From SMXQ01 sp033720855 (lineage in GTDB: Bacteria > Pseudomonadota > Alphaproteobacteria > SMXQ01), in assembly GCA_033720855.1 (NCBI GenBank), contig JAWWBR010000003.1, forward strand, positions 4,644 through 68,643: DNA of 64,000 nt, in the 5' to 3' direction. A model generated the notes under the pieces. That model was not told where the DNA came from, searched no databases, and worked only from the letters and a program-made list of their open reading frames with translations. This document shows positions 45,255 through 53,729 of this stretch, piece by piece. A program made the translations under genes and the position numbers. How positions within the stretch are numbered: the first letter of the stretch is position 1; each line of letters opens with the position of its first letter.

Positions 45255-46457
45255 CTAAGCGACACCTTGAACCTGGGATTGCCAGGAAATCCCTCCCAGC
45301 CCCGGCAGATTTGGGGTTCGCCCTGCAACTTCCAGCACCCTGGGGTGGTCGAGAACGGCCATGCGCTCGCCATCGTGGACCTTGCGGCCACCGATGGTCA
45401 GGGTACCGCCGCGAATTTCGCAAGCCGTATGCAGGTTGTAGGGGAAATCCTTGTCGCGCCCCCCCTGCCCCAAATGGATGTGCAGACTAGAGGGATGGAA
45501 AGAGGCGATGAATTCGCGGTAGTCCTCGTCGGCACATTCCGACGGTGAGATCAAGGCAGAGGGGTGCACGCCGCCGTGCGGTGCCCGCATCTCATAGGCA
45601 TGATCCTCGCCGATGGAGTTGGCGAGCGCCGCCAGGAAAGCGCGCAGGGTGTCGGCCTCTGCACCCCCTTCGACCTTGACTATATGGGTGTCCTTCACCG
45701 TGACCGTGACCGGTTCGCTGAAATGTGGCGGCACCCCGATGTTATGGGCCCAGACGGGCATCATGCGGTCGAAAATGTAAATTCCCTCGCAGTCCACCGG
45801 GTTGACGGCGGGATATATGCCATCGGGAAAGGGGCGGTAGAAGCCGTCCCGGCGCCAATACACATAGGTGGGCCGGGTCTTCGGGCCGGGACCGACTTTG
45901 CCCGTCAGGTGGGTCCCGTTGGGATGAGTCAGCTCCCATGGCTCGCCGGCGACGACCAGCTCCCCCATGCGGTAGCGGATTTCGGCAATCAGGTCATGGG
46001 GGGTACGCGCCCAATCGGTCATCAACAGCGATGCCGTCGTCGCCATGTTGCGGACCATGGGCAATTCGTACTCGCGCAATGTTTCCGGCAGTTCCTTCAG
46101 ATGCTCTTCGGAGGACAGATCGAATACATGGCTGATCAGGATATCCGCTTCTTTCATGGCCGCCTTGACATCGCCCGGGATGCGCCAAACCGTCTCCCTG
46201 GTGGCGATGTCGGGCCAGATCAGCTGCGGTCTGTCCGGCATATCCACCCACATCACCTTGGCGTCCGCGCCACGCTTGCGAACGCCGTCCGCAATCCACC
46301 CGACCGTGGCCTGATCGACGATGTTGGCGCCACCGTTGAGGCCGTCATTGGCGGCCAAGATCAGGACGTTCTGGCCAGCCTGGATGCAGGCGCAGTTATC
46401 CAGAAGATCATTGACCGCGGTGGCGGCCTTGTCCGGGATGTCAGGCAAGTCGTTCAC
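45255..46457 (-). CDS. M29 / dihydroxypyridine-dioxygenase-like metalloprotein
   Basis: This 400-residue protein resembles the M29 aminopeptidase fold, which also includes NicX-type 2,5-dihydroxypyridine dioxygenases. Seen features are an N-terminal VLILAANDGL strand, LTHPNGTHLTGKVGPG in the middle, and a C-terminal LHIHLGQGG with CEIRGGTLTIGGRKV. In both related families I expect an HxD metal motif near that C-terminal region; here the corresponding place reads LHTACEI, so the aspartate appears absent. It may be an inactive or re-tasked member. It is the last gene of an operon with an SDR and a diiron-like protein. Confidence 0.55.
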   Translation of the reverse strand: MNDLPDIPDKAATAVNDLLDNCACIQAGQNVLILAANDGLNGGANIVDQATVGWIADGVRKRGADAKVMWVDMPDRPQLIWPDIATRETVWRIPGDVKAAMKEADILISHVFDLSSEEHLKELPETLREYELPMVRNMATTASLLMTDWARTPHDLIAEIRYRMGELVVAGEPWELTHPNGTHLTGKVGPGPKTRPTYVYWRRDGFYRPFPDGIYPAVNPVDCEGIYIFDRMMPVWAHNIGVPPHFSEPVTVTVKDTHIVKVEGGAEADTLRAFLAALANSIGEDHAYEMRAPHGGVHPSALISPSECADEDYREFIASFHPSSLHIHLGQGGRDKDFPYNLHTACEIRGGTLTIGGRKVHDGERMAVLDHPRVLEVAGRTPNLPGLGGISWQSQVQGVA

Positions 46458-46526
46458 GGTGTCCTCCCAGATCCTAGTCCTTGTCTAGCTATCCCGCCGC
46501 CCGCTTCGGAGGCCGCCGCGATCGCA

Positions 46527-47300
46527 TCACCGGCGTGTACGGCCCGCGGTCGCCCCGCCGTCCAAAACGATCACGGCACCCGTCAGATAGCCCGCCGCCT
46601 CGGACGCCAGATACGACACCATATGGGCGACATCGGCGGTGGTGCCCCGGCGGCCGATGGGGATGTTTTCGGGTGGGGATTGTTCCTCCGACGCGCTCCC
46701 CGGCCGGTGACGGATGGACCCGGGCGCGATGCAGTTGACGGTAATACCGTAGGGTCCCGCCTCCACGGCGAGGACCTTGGTCAGCATCGCCACCGCCGCC
46801 TTCGAGGCCGCATAGGCGCCGCCCGTTGCATAGGGCGAAAGGCCGCTGATGGAGCCGATATTGACGATGGCGCCACGACCATGCTGTTTCATATAAGGGA
46901 GCGCACGTTGACTGCAGAGCATGGTCCCCTCGACATTGACGCGGAAGGTTTCGCGCCATGTACCCGGGTCGTGGTCTTCGATCAATTCGAGCGGGTGAAC
47001 GGCGGCGTTATTGCACAGGAGGTCCAATCGGCCAAAGGTTTCAACGGCACTGTCGATGGCATGGCGCGCCCCGTCTTCGCTGCCGATGTCGGCCTCCACG
47101 AAACGCAATCTCCCGGTTTCGTCGCCTGCCGCCGATGCCGCCGAGCACGCACCTCCGTCCCTATCGGCGGCGACGACCGACATCCCCTCGCCGGCCAAGT
47201 GCCGGGCGATGGCATATCCGATGCCGCTGGCGCCTCCGGTGACGACGGCAACACGCGAGGTTTCAGCCAATACCACGTCCTCCGGCCCGTCCGCGAACAC
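46527..47300 (-). CDS. SDR-family oxidoreductase (catabolic operon)
   Basis: A classical SDR of 247-257 residues with VVTGGASGIGYAIARHLAGE, NNAAVHP, and the catalytic set in IGSISGLSPYATGGAYAASK. The C-terminal VIVLDGGATAGRT is typical. GTG 47300 starts directly after the previous stop but without a ribosome site; TTG 47270 (MAETSRVAVV) has GGAGG eight bases upstream and may be the true start. The gene is the middle member of a three-gene operon, so a dehydrogenase step in a degradation route is inferred. Confidence 0.85.
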   Translation of the reverse strand: MFADGPEDVVLAETSRVAVVTGGASGIGYAIARHLAGEGMSVVAADRDGGACSAASAAGDETGRLRFVEADIGSEDGARHAIDSAVETFGRLDLLCNNAAVHPLELIEDHDPGTWRETFRVNVEGTMLCSQRALPYMKQHGRGAIVNIGSISGLSPYATGGAYAASKAAVAMLTKVLAVEAGPYGITVNCIAPGSIRHRPGSASEEQSPPENIPIGRRGTTADVAHMVSYLASEAAGYLTGAVIVLDGGATAGRTRR

Positions 47301-48086
47301 TCAAGCCGCCAGCACCGGCTCGGGTCTTGGCTGACGTTTGTCGATCGAAGGCGGAATAAGGCCCGAGGCCTCGAAACACCACACGCCGACCTGGTCAGAC
47401 CAAATGCGGTTGACCTCCTGCCTTTCCCGCATCGCCGCCAAACAGGAATCCTGCTTCTCCCTTGTGTCGGCAAACTGGTCCAAAAAATCGAGCGGCGCAT
47501 CTCCATGACCGCCTTCGCCGCCGTCGGCGGCGTCCGCCGAGTCCCAATGCGCCAAAGCCGTTTCGGAAAGCCCCAGGGAGGCAAAGGTGTCTCGCGAGGT
47601 GCGGGCCCGCTCGCCGACGCGCTCGATCATCGCCTTGCCGCGGGCGACCTCGTTGCCGGCGATGGCCGCGAAGGCTTCGAGCCACGGCTTGGTTCGGCTC
47701 ACCCAATCGCAGTATGCGATTCGCATCTTGGTGACGGGGGCGCCGGTATAAGCAAGAACAAATTCTCTCTCGGCACCCAGTTCGTCGACGAAGTCGACCA
47801 GGCTCTCGTAGTGGCCGGTGGGGATCGTGGGGTCCTTGACCTCCTCCACGAACATATTTTCGATCAGGTATTTGCGCACCTCGAGGTGAGGGCAGTTGCC
47901 CGTGATATTGGCCAACCAGCGGGGAAAATTCGCCGCGAACACGCAGTGCTCCAAGCCGTACACCAATGCCCCTTCACGCGTGAGATGATTGCGCAAAAAA
48001 TCCTCGAGGATCGTCGGCGTATCCCATCGCATTTCCTGCAAAAGATCGAGAATGGCCTCCCTGAATTGCTCGGACGTTCGTGTCAT
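47301..48086 (-). CDS. Haem-oxygenase-like diiron (HDO) / iron-containing redox enzyme family protein
   Basis: The all-helical protein (261 residues) resembles the PqqC/TenA-like iron-containing redox enzymes. Candidate metal ligands in the expected order are Glu and His in NMFVEEVKDPTIPTGHYESL and His/Asp in GHGDAPLDFLDQF, with GLEHCVFAANFPRWL before them. Members of this superfamily cleave C-C or C-N bonds or hydroxylate amines using O2. ATG 48086 with GGAG eight bases upstream is preferred to ATG 48101. It is the first gene of the operon with the SDR and M29-like protein. Confidence 0.7.
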   Translation of the reverse strand: MTRTSEQFREAILDLLQEMRWDTPTILEDFLRNHLTREGALVYGLEHCVFAANFPRWLANITGNCPHLEVRKYLIENMFVEEVKDPTIPTGHYESLVDFVDELGAEREFVLAYTGAPVTKMRIAYCDWVSRTKPWLEAFAAIAGNEVARGKAMIERVGERARTSRDTFASLGLSETALAHWDSADAADGGEGGHGDAPLDFLDQFADTREKQDSCLAAMRERQEVNRIWSDQVGVWCFEASGLIPPSIDKRQPRPEPVLAA

Positions 48087-48126
48087 CGCACCGTCTCCCA
48101 TCCTTTGTTCCCGAGTTTACCGGGCG

Positions 48127-48147
48127 TTGCCGATCAGGGTACGGCAA
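48127..48147. promoter_or_regulatory. Inverted repeat upstream of the HDO operon
   Basis: TTGCCG and CGGCAA form a six-base dyad with a nine-base centre, 26 to 46 bases before the first possible start. This suggests an operator, although no regulator gene lies in the cluster. Confidence 0.3.
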
Positions 48148-48288
48148 GGAGCGGCCACCGCACAACGGTGTTGGCAATATGGTTGCTGGCACCCAGCCGG
48201 ATGCGACGCCGGGGGCACCTGGAGCGGTGCGGATATGAGTCGCGACCGCCCCGGTCGGATCGATGAGTGTTAGGGATTGTGGCGGCGT

Positions 48289-49791
48289 TCAGGCGCTCTG
48301 GCGCATCAAAGCCGCCAAAGCCTCTTCCGGCTTCGGGGTCTTCGGCTGGGTGGCCTCGCTCTTGACGAAGAGGTTGAGCATCGCATCGCGAACGTTGTCC
48401 GGCGTGAACTGCGGCGAAATTCCCTCGAACTTACATGCCGACAGCACTTGCGAAACGATGAACTGCGGGTGGAAATAAGCCAGCGGCGCATCATTGGCCC
48501 GAATTTCGTCCAACACCTGCTGATAGATCTCTTCGCTAAGCTCGATGCCTTCCTTATTCGAGACATCCTCAAACACCTTGCGGAAGAGTTCCTCCGAAGG
48601 CTCCACGGTCTCCAGCTTGTACGTGATGCGGCGCAGGAATGCGGGGTCCATCAGGTCGTTGGGATGCATATTGGTGGAGAAGATCACCAGTTCGTCGAAG
48701 GGAATCTGGAAAGACTTACCGGTGTGCAGATTCAGGTAATCCACCCGATCGTTCAAGGGCATGATCCAGCGGTTGAGAATGTGCTCCGGCTCCACTCTCT
48801 GACGACCGAAATCGTCGATCAGGAAGACGCCGTTCAATGCCTTGATCTGTAACGGCGCCTCATAGAACTTGGAAATCTCGCTGAACTGGAGGTCGAGCAT
48901 ATCGAGCGTCAACTCTCCCCCGGTCACCACCATCGGCCTGTGACACGGAACCCAGCGCTTGTCCATCACTTCACGGTGAAGGGTGGGCCGGGAATCCACC
49001 CCGGCCGCGGCGTCGCTGATCGGCTTGTGAACACTGGGATCGAAAACCTTGATGATCTGGCCGTCGACCTCGAAACAATGGGGGATATAGACGACGTTGC
49101 GGAACATTTCGGCGATGATCTGTGCGACCGTCGTCTTGCCATTGCCTGCCGGCCCATAAATCAGAATCGCGGTTCCGGAATTGATCGCCGGCCCGAGGCG
49201 ATTGATAAAGCGATCCGGGATGACGAGGTGCTTGAAAGCCTCCCGGATGTCATCCAAATTCACCCACTCATTGGTAACACGCTGCAGAGCGACGCGCTCC
49301 TGATACGCCTCCAGGCTCACCGGCGCCGGGCCGAAATACTGACATTGATCCAGCGATTCGTTGGCCCAGTCGCGTCCCAGGCTGGTGAGCTGATACCGCA
49401 TCTCCGAAAACAGGGTGCTCGCCGAATCGGCTTGCCCCACGATTTCGGCCATTTTTCGCTCCACCGCATCTTGCAGCAGCTCGTTGACCAACGCGTTGGG
49501 AAGCCGCATCGCTTCCGACATCTGTGATGGTGTTTCGAAATTCTCCGTGTGCATGCCCTTGATCATGAGCTGCAGCAACATCATGGGATCAACGTCGATT
49601 TCACTGAGATTGCGTGGCGCTTCGGGGGTCTCGCCCAGGACGGCGTTTATATCGTCCTCGCTGATGACGCCAAGGGCCACGAGACAATCGCCAAAGCGCC
49701 CTCCGTTCTCGTGCTGATATTTCAATCCCTGCTCAATATCGGCAGGCGTAACCAAGCCCTTGGCTACCAAAATGTCGCCCAATAACAGCAT
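48289..49791 (-). CDS. AAA+ ATPase with N-terminal MshEN domain
   Basis: The 500-residue protein starts with two helix-turn motifs, LLGDILVAKGLVTPADIEQG and RFGDCLVALGVISEDDIN. These fit the MshEN domain found in type II secretion and pilus ATPases, several of which bind cyclic di-GMP. An AAA+ core follows: Walker A IYGPAGNGKTT at about 212-221, Walker B GVFLIDDFG at 321-329, and an arginine-finger-like DPAFLRRITYK. It is not GspE or PilB itself, since the catalytic core is of CbbX/MoxR-like type. Function is unknown. The start MLLLGDIL is set by the domain. Confidence 0.75.
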   Translation of the reverse strand: MLLLGDILVAKGLVTPADIEQGLKYQHENGGRFGDCLVALGVISEDDINAVLGETPEAPRNLSEIDVDPMMLLQLMIKGMHTENFETPSQMSEAMRLPNALVNELLQDAVERKMAEIVGQADSASTLFSEMRYQLTSLGRDWANESLDQCQYFGPAPVSLEAYQERVALQRVTNEWVNLDDIREAFKHLVIPDRFINRLGPAINSGTAILIYGPAGNGKTTVAQIIAEMFRNVVYIPHCFEVDGQIIKVFDPSVHKPISDAAAGVDSRPTLHREVMDKRWVPCHRPMVVTGGELTLDMLDLQFSEISKFYEAPLQIKALNGVFLIDDFGRQRVEPEHILNRWIMPLNDRVDYLNLHTGKSFQIPFDELVIFSTNMHPNDLMDPAFLRRITYKLETVEPSEELFRKVFEDVSNKEGIELSEEIYQQVLDEIRANDAPLAYFHPQFIVSQVLSACKFEGISPQFTPDNVRDAMLNLFVKSEATQPKTPKPEEALAALMRQSA

Positions 49792-50018
49792 CACACGCGT
49801 TCCTTTTTCATCAATCCGGCCACGGCGCCACCCTGCCACCCGGGGGTACGGCTGGGCCACGGGACCTCTCGCGTCAATGGCCTCAAGCAAAAGGCTTTGG
49901 GCCCTGCGCGACGCTAACCTGAATTTATTGACGAAAAGTTATCCCTTACCGTGACCGAACAGATGGAGGACGGCTCCGGTCCGATAAGCCCTTGCCGGCG
50001 GCTCCGCGTGTGAGCAGT

Positions 50019-50027
50019 TGCTATAAT
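50019..50027 (+). promoter_or_regulatory. Extended -10 promoter of the RidA-like gene
   Basis: TGCTATAAT is a perfect extended -10 (TG-N-TATAAT), which can work without a -35. Transcription would begin near 50034, just before the GAAGGGAGG ribosome site at 50041-50049. Confidence 0.55.
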
Positions 50028-50056
50028 CCAGCCCGAAACTGAAGGGAGGTCCCATC

Positions 50057-50743
50057 ATGCGCCTGACCTTGACCGAGTGGCAGGATTTTGCCTTCGTTCA
50101 ACTTTCCGCGGAAGCGGCACCCGATGGGGATCCGCGGACCGAAACCGAAAGCCTGTTCGCGGAATTTTCCCAAGCGCTCGCTGCCGAGGATCTATCGCTC
50201 GCCAACACCGTGCGGAGCCGGATTTATGGGCGCGACCGAAGTGCCCGGGATGCCGCCAGCGACGTTCGTCGGGACGCGCTTTCGGGGCGAGCACGGGCCG
50301 CGACATCGAGTTACATCGCACCGTCGAGGTTCGCATCGAAAGCCAGCGTCGCCATGGACCTGATCGCACTACGGCCCGCCCCCGGGCTTGACAAGGTCAT
50401 CCGCGAAAACGATCCCCCGAGGCTTCCCTGCCGGTACCTGACTTGTGGCCCGCTGATCGTCTTCTCCGGACAGACCGCTGTCCTGCCCGGTCTGGAAACC
50501 CAACTGGAGACCGATATCCTGCCGCGATTAACCGCGTATTTGGACGAGGCGGGCAGCACTTGGAAGCAAGTTGTCCGGACCGTCTGCTATCTGCACACCA
50601 GCCAAAGCCCCAAGCGCCTGCACGAAATTCTCGATAATCAACTCCCCTGCCTTCCCCAGCGATTGGACGTCCGTTTCGTCGACGGGTACTCCGCAGAGGG
50701 CAAGCTGGTCGAGGTCGAGGTGACGGCCCTACGCGAGCGCTGA
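50057..50743 (+). CDS. Tandem RidA-like (YjgF/YER057c) protein
   Basis: RidA proteins hydrolyse reactive enamine/imine intermediates. The 228-residue protein has two halves. The second, from LTCGPLIVFSGQTAVLPG to LVEVEVTAL, is a recognisable RidA domain with PQRLDVRFVDGY in the active-arginine position. The first half contains only the later part of a RidA domain (LANTVRSRIYGRDRSARDAA and SSYIAPSRFASKASVAMDLI), so it looks partial. ATG is preceded by GGGAGG. It opens the plus-strand group before MscS and the decarboxylase-like gene. Confidence 0.75.
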   Translation: MRLTLTEWQDFAFVQLSAEAAPDGDPRTETESLFAEFSQALAAEDLSLANTVRSRIYGRDRSARDAASDVRRDALSGRARAATSSYIAPSRFASKASVAMDLIALRPAPGLDKVIRENDPPRLPCRYLTCGPLIVFSGQTAVLPGLETQLETDILPRLTAYLDEAGSTWKQVVRTVCYLHTSQSPKRLHEILDNQLPCLPQRLDVRFVDGYSAEGKLVEVEVTALRER

Positions 50744-50892
50744 AGGGCCGCAGAACGCATTGCTCCGGAGCCTCGGTCTTGCAATAGGACTATGATGCGG
50801 TTTTTTATCCGCATAACCTTCCTTCCGCTTGAGGGGCACCCATAAACAGGCATGAGCGTCCTAAGCGATCAGAAATAGGGGAGCATATCCGC

Positions 50893-51717
50893 ATGGAAAA
50901 CACCGCAAACAGCGCCGCGGAACAAGCAATACAAATTATCAGTGCCTACGGGCTGAACGTCGTGGGTGCAATCATCATCCTCATCGTCGGCTTCGTTGTC
51001 GCGGGCTGGGCGGCTCGCTTGACCAGCCGGGCGCTCGGCAAAACCGAAAAGATCGACGAAACCATCAGCCGATTTCTTGCCAGCCTGGTCCGCTATGCCG
51101 TGATCATCTTCACGGTCCTGGCGGTACTCGACCGCTTCGGCGTCGAAACCACAAGCTTCATCGCCGTCCTGGGTGCCGCGGGGTTGGCCATTGGCCTCGC
51201 GTTCCAAGGCACGCTCAGCAATATCGCCGCCGGCGTCATGCTGCTTCTTTTCCGTCCGTTCCGTATCGGCCAGTTCATAGAGGCGGCGGGAATAGCGGGC
51301 ACGGTGGAATCGATCACCCTGTTCATGACCGAACTGAATACGCCCGACAACGTTCATATCATCGTTCCCAATGGTCAACTGTGGGGCGCCGCGGTGAAGA
51401 ATTTCAGCCACAACACAACGCGACGCGTCGACATCAATGTCGGGATCGGTTACGACGATGACATCGGCAAGGCCTTCACGGTGATCAAGGATCTCGTCTC
51501 CAGCGACAGCCGCGTCCAAGGTGATCCGGAGCCTATGGTTATGGTGACCGGGCTCGGCGACAGTTCCGTCGACCTTCAGATACGTATGTGGTGCGCCGCG
51601 TCGGATTACTGGCCGCTCCGCTTTGATCTGACCCGGCAAGTCAAGGAAAGCCTGGATAACGCCGGCATCACCATACCTTATCCGCAACGGACGGTTCATA
51701 TGGTGGCCGAATCCTGA
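50893..51717 (+). CDS. MscS-family mechanosensitive ion channel
   Basis: This 274-residue protein matches small-conductance mechanosensitive channels, which release solutes on osmotic downshock. There are three N-terminal membrane helices; the third, pore-lining one is AAGLAIGLAFQGTLSNIAAG with the regular Gly/Ala spacing, followed by VMLLLFRPFRIGQFI. The cytoplasmic beta domain contains VPNGQLWGAAVKNFS. Length is near E. coli MscS. It lies 149 bases after the RidA-like gene, in a gap that holds an ATGCGG/CCGCAT hairpin at 50795-50814. Confidence 0.92.
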   Translation: MENTANSAAEQAIQIISAYGLNVVGAIIILIVGFVVAGWAARLTSRALGKTEKIDETISRFLASLVRYAVIIFTVLAVLDRFGVETTSFIAVLGAAGLAIGLAFQGTLSNIAAGVMLLLFRPFRIGQFIEAAGIAGTVESITLFMTELNTPDNVHIIVPNGQLWGAAVKNFSHNTTRRVDINVGIGYDDDIGKAFTVIKDLVSSDSRVQGDPEPMVMVTGLGDSSVDLQIRMWCAASDYWPLRFDLTRQVKESLDNAGITIPYPQRTVHMVAES

Positions 51718-51794
51718 CACGCGTCGGGACTGTTGCCGAGACGCCATGACGCCGGCCAATCACACCATCGGGTGGGACTGAGGAAGGAGACACT

Positions 51795-52775
51795 ATGGGA
51801 GACCTCACTCTCGATATCGCAATAAGCGATTACGACCACGTTCGAGACCTCGTCGATGGCAAGGTCAAGGCCCCGGGCATTGCCCTCAACCACATTGACC
51901 TTCCGGTAGAGGATATCTTCTCTCGCTTCACCGAGCACCGCGAATGGCATGTATCGGAAATGTCCCTCGCCCGTTTTGTCTCCCTGACCTCTCAGGGCGA
52001 CGAAAACCTGACGGGGATTCCGGTGTTCCCGTCGCGGTTCTTTCGCCAACACGCGATTTACGTGACTTCCGATAGCCCTTTGACCTGCGCCGCGGACTTG
52101 GCCGGAAAAAAAGTCGGCATCCCGGAATGGGTCCAGACCGCGATCGTCTACGTTCGCGCCTGGCTCATGCATGATGTCGGCATCCCGATGGAAGACATCC
52201 AGTGGTTTCGTGCGGGGATAAACAGTCTTTCCAATTGGAGCCAGGTCAAGGGGATCATCCCAGAAGGGGTATCCTATCAGGAGGTGACCGACCGATCGCT
52301 GATGGACATGTTGCTGACGGGAGATTTGGACGCAGTGATCTGCGCCCACCCGCCCGACCTGTTCCAGGCGAGAGATCCCCGCATCCGGCGCTTGATCGCC
52401 GATTTTCAGCCCCTTGAGGAAGCCTATTGGGAAAAGGAAAAGATCTTTCCGATGATGCATACGGTGGCCATCCGCAGGGATGTCTACGATGCCCACCCGT
52501 GGATCGGCCCCAGCCTGTTCGGTGCCTTTAGCGAAGCCAAGAACCGAAGCCTGGAACGCGCACTGGACGGCAACATATGCCGCTTCCCGATCCCTTGGTG
52601 TTTTGCCTATGCGGAAAAATCACGAGACATGTTCGGCGACGACTTCTGGCCTTACGGGGTGGAGGCGAACCGCCCAACCCTCGAGGCTTTCGTGAGGTTC
52701 TGCGACGAACAAGGCGTGACCCACAGGCCCGTCTCCGTGGACGAACTTTATCCGAAAAACGTGCTCGACCTGTGA
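51795..52775 (+). CDS. 4,5-dihydroxyphthalate-decarboxylase-like / NMT1-type protein
   Basis: The 326-residue protein strongly resembles the family containing 4,5-dihydroxyphthalate decarboxylase: LDIAISDYDHVRDLVDGKV, HIDLPVEDIFSRF, EMSLARFVSL, IPVFPSRFFRQHAIYV and DLAGKKVGIPEW. The fold is that of periplasmic binding proteins, but no signal peptide is present, so a cytoplasmic enzyme or ligand-binding role is likelier than transport. AGGAAGGAG precedes ATG. No permease or phthalate oxygenase gene is nearby. Confidence 0.7.
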   Translation: MGDLTLDIAISDYDHVRDLVDGKVKAPGIALNHIDLPVEDIFSRFTEHREWHVSEMSLARFVSLTSQGDENLTGIPVFPSRFFRQHAIYVTSDSPLTCAADLAGKKVGIPEWVQTAIVYVRAWLMHDVGIPMEDIQWFRAGINSLSNWSQVKGIIPEGVSYQEVTDRSLMDMLLTGDLDAVICAHPPDLFQARDPRIRRLIADFQPLEEAYWEKEKIFPMMHTVAIRRDVYDAHPWIGPSLFGAFSEAKNRSLERALDGNICRFPIPWCFAYAEKSRDMFGDDFWPYGVEANRPTLEAFVRFCDEQGVTHRPVSVDELYPKNVLDL

Positions 52776-52814
52776 TCCTGCAGCCCGGTGAGGAGGCACA
52801 AAGTGGGCCTAGCT

Positions 52815-53729
52815 TCACCGGTCGTCCGTGGGGCCTTCAGGGTCGGTGGCGTCATCGGATTCGCCTTCGGCGAAATCTTCGAAAACACGATCGTGGAATG
52901 CACTCGGATCGCCGACAATGGCTTTCGACTCCGCGCCGTGCGCACCGCTCTGTGCAGCAGTGGTCGCAAGGCGACGATAGGACCTGACCGAAAAGGGGAT
53001 CGAGACAAGGTATAGGAACAAGAACACGGACATGGTGACCCACGTCGCCATCGCCAGCAGGGCGGCGATCAAGCCGACCGAGAGGAGGAAGGGCATAACC
53101 AATCGGTGGGGCACCCGGGCCTGTTTCAGGGCGAAGGTGGGAATGCGGCTGATCATGAGGACGGCGACAAAAACCATGACCGGAATATTGACGACCGGGT
53201 GGGCCAGGGCGGCGTTGTCGAAAGCGAAACTCAAGATCATCGGCAGAAGAACCAGTCCGCCGCCGGCGGGGGCCGGCACGCCGGTAAAAAAGTTGGAGGC
53301 CCAGGCCGGCATGTCGGAAATTCCTAGCCGCGTATTGAACCGCGCAAGGCGCAGTGCCGCACAGACCACGAAAACAAGGGTAATTATCCAGCCCAGTTCC
53401 TGAGCGCCGTGGAGGGACCATAAGAAGACAAGCAGTGCCGGCGCCACGCCAAAGCTGACGAAATCGGATAGTGAATCCAATTCCGCACCGAATTTGGTCG
53501 ATCCACCCAACAGTCGCGCCACGCGCCCGTCCAGTGCATCGAGGACGGCGGCAATAACTACGGCGAGCACGGCAAATTTCCATTTGCCCTGGTAGCCATA
53601 AAGGATTCCGGTTAGTCCGGCGCAAAGCGCCAGAACCGTCAAAATGTTGGGAATCAGCCTGTTGAAATGGAGTCCTCTCAACCGTTCCCGGGTCTGTGAT
53701 GCGACCTTCCGTCTGGGCCTTTGTGTCAT
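52815..53729 (-). CDS. pssA: CDP-diacylglycerol-serine O-phosphatidyltransferase
   Basis: PssA makes phosphatidylserine, precursor of phosphatidylethanolamine. The 304-residue membrane protein has the CDP-alcohol phosphotransferase signature DALDGRVARLLG followed by FGAELDSLSDFVSFG, and about six to seven further helices. A soluble acidic tail of some 50 residues at the C-terminus is longer than usual. It overlaps psd by four bases, coupling the two steps. Confidence 0.92.
   Translation of the reverse strand: MTQRPRRKVASQTRERLRGLHFNRLIPNILTVLALCAGLTGILYGYQGKWKFAVLAVVIAAVLDALDGRVARLLGGSTKFGAELDSLSDFVSFGVAPALLVFLWSLHGAQELGWIITLVFVVCAALRLARFNTRLGISDMPAWASNFFTGVPAPAGGGLVLLPMILSFAFDNAALAHPVVNIPVMVFVAVLMISRIPTFALKQARVPHRLVMPFLLSVGLIAALLAMATWVTMSVFLFLYLVSIPFSVRSYRRLATTAAQSGAHGAESKAIVGDPSAFHDRVFEDFAEGESDDATDPEGPTDDR

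Noticed and set aside
45564..48266. 900-codon open frame on the plus strand
   Set aside because: It runs antisense through three well-supported minus-strand genes and its translation matches no family; long antisense frames are expected in GC-rich DNA.
50795..50814. ATGCGG-TTTTTTAT-CCGCAT as a terminator after the RidA-like gene
   Set aside because: The T-run is in the loop and no T-tract follows the stem, so it does not fit an intrinsic terminator.
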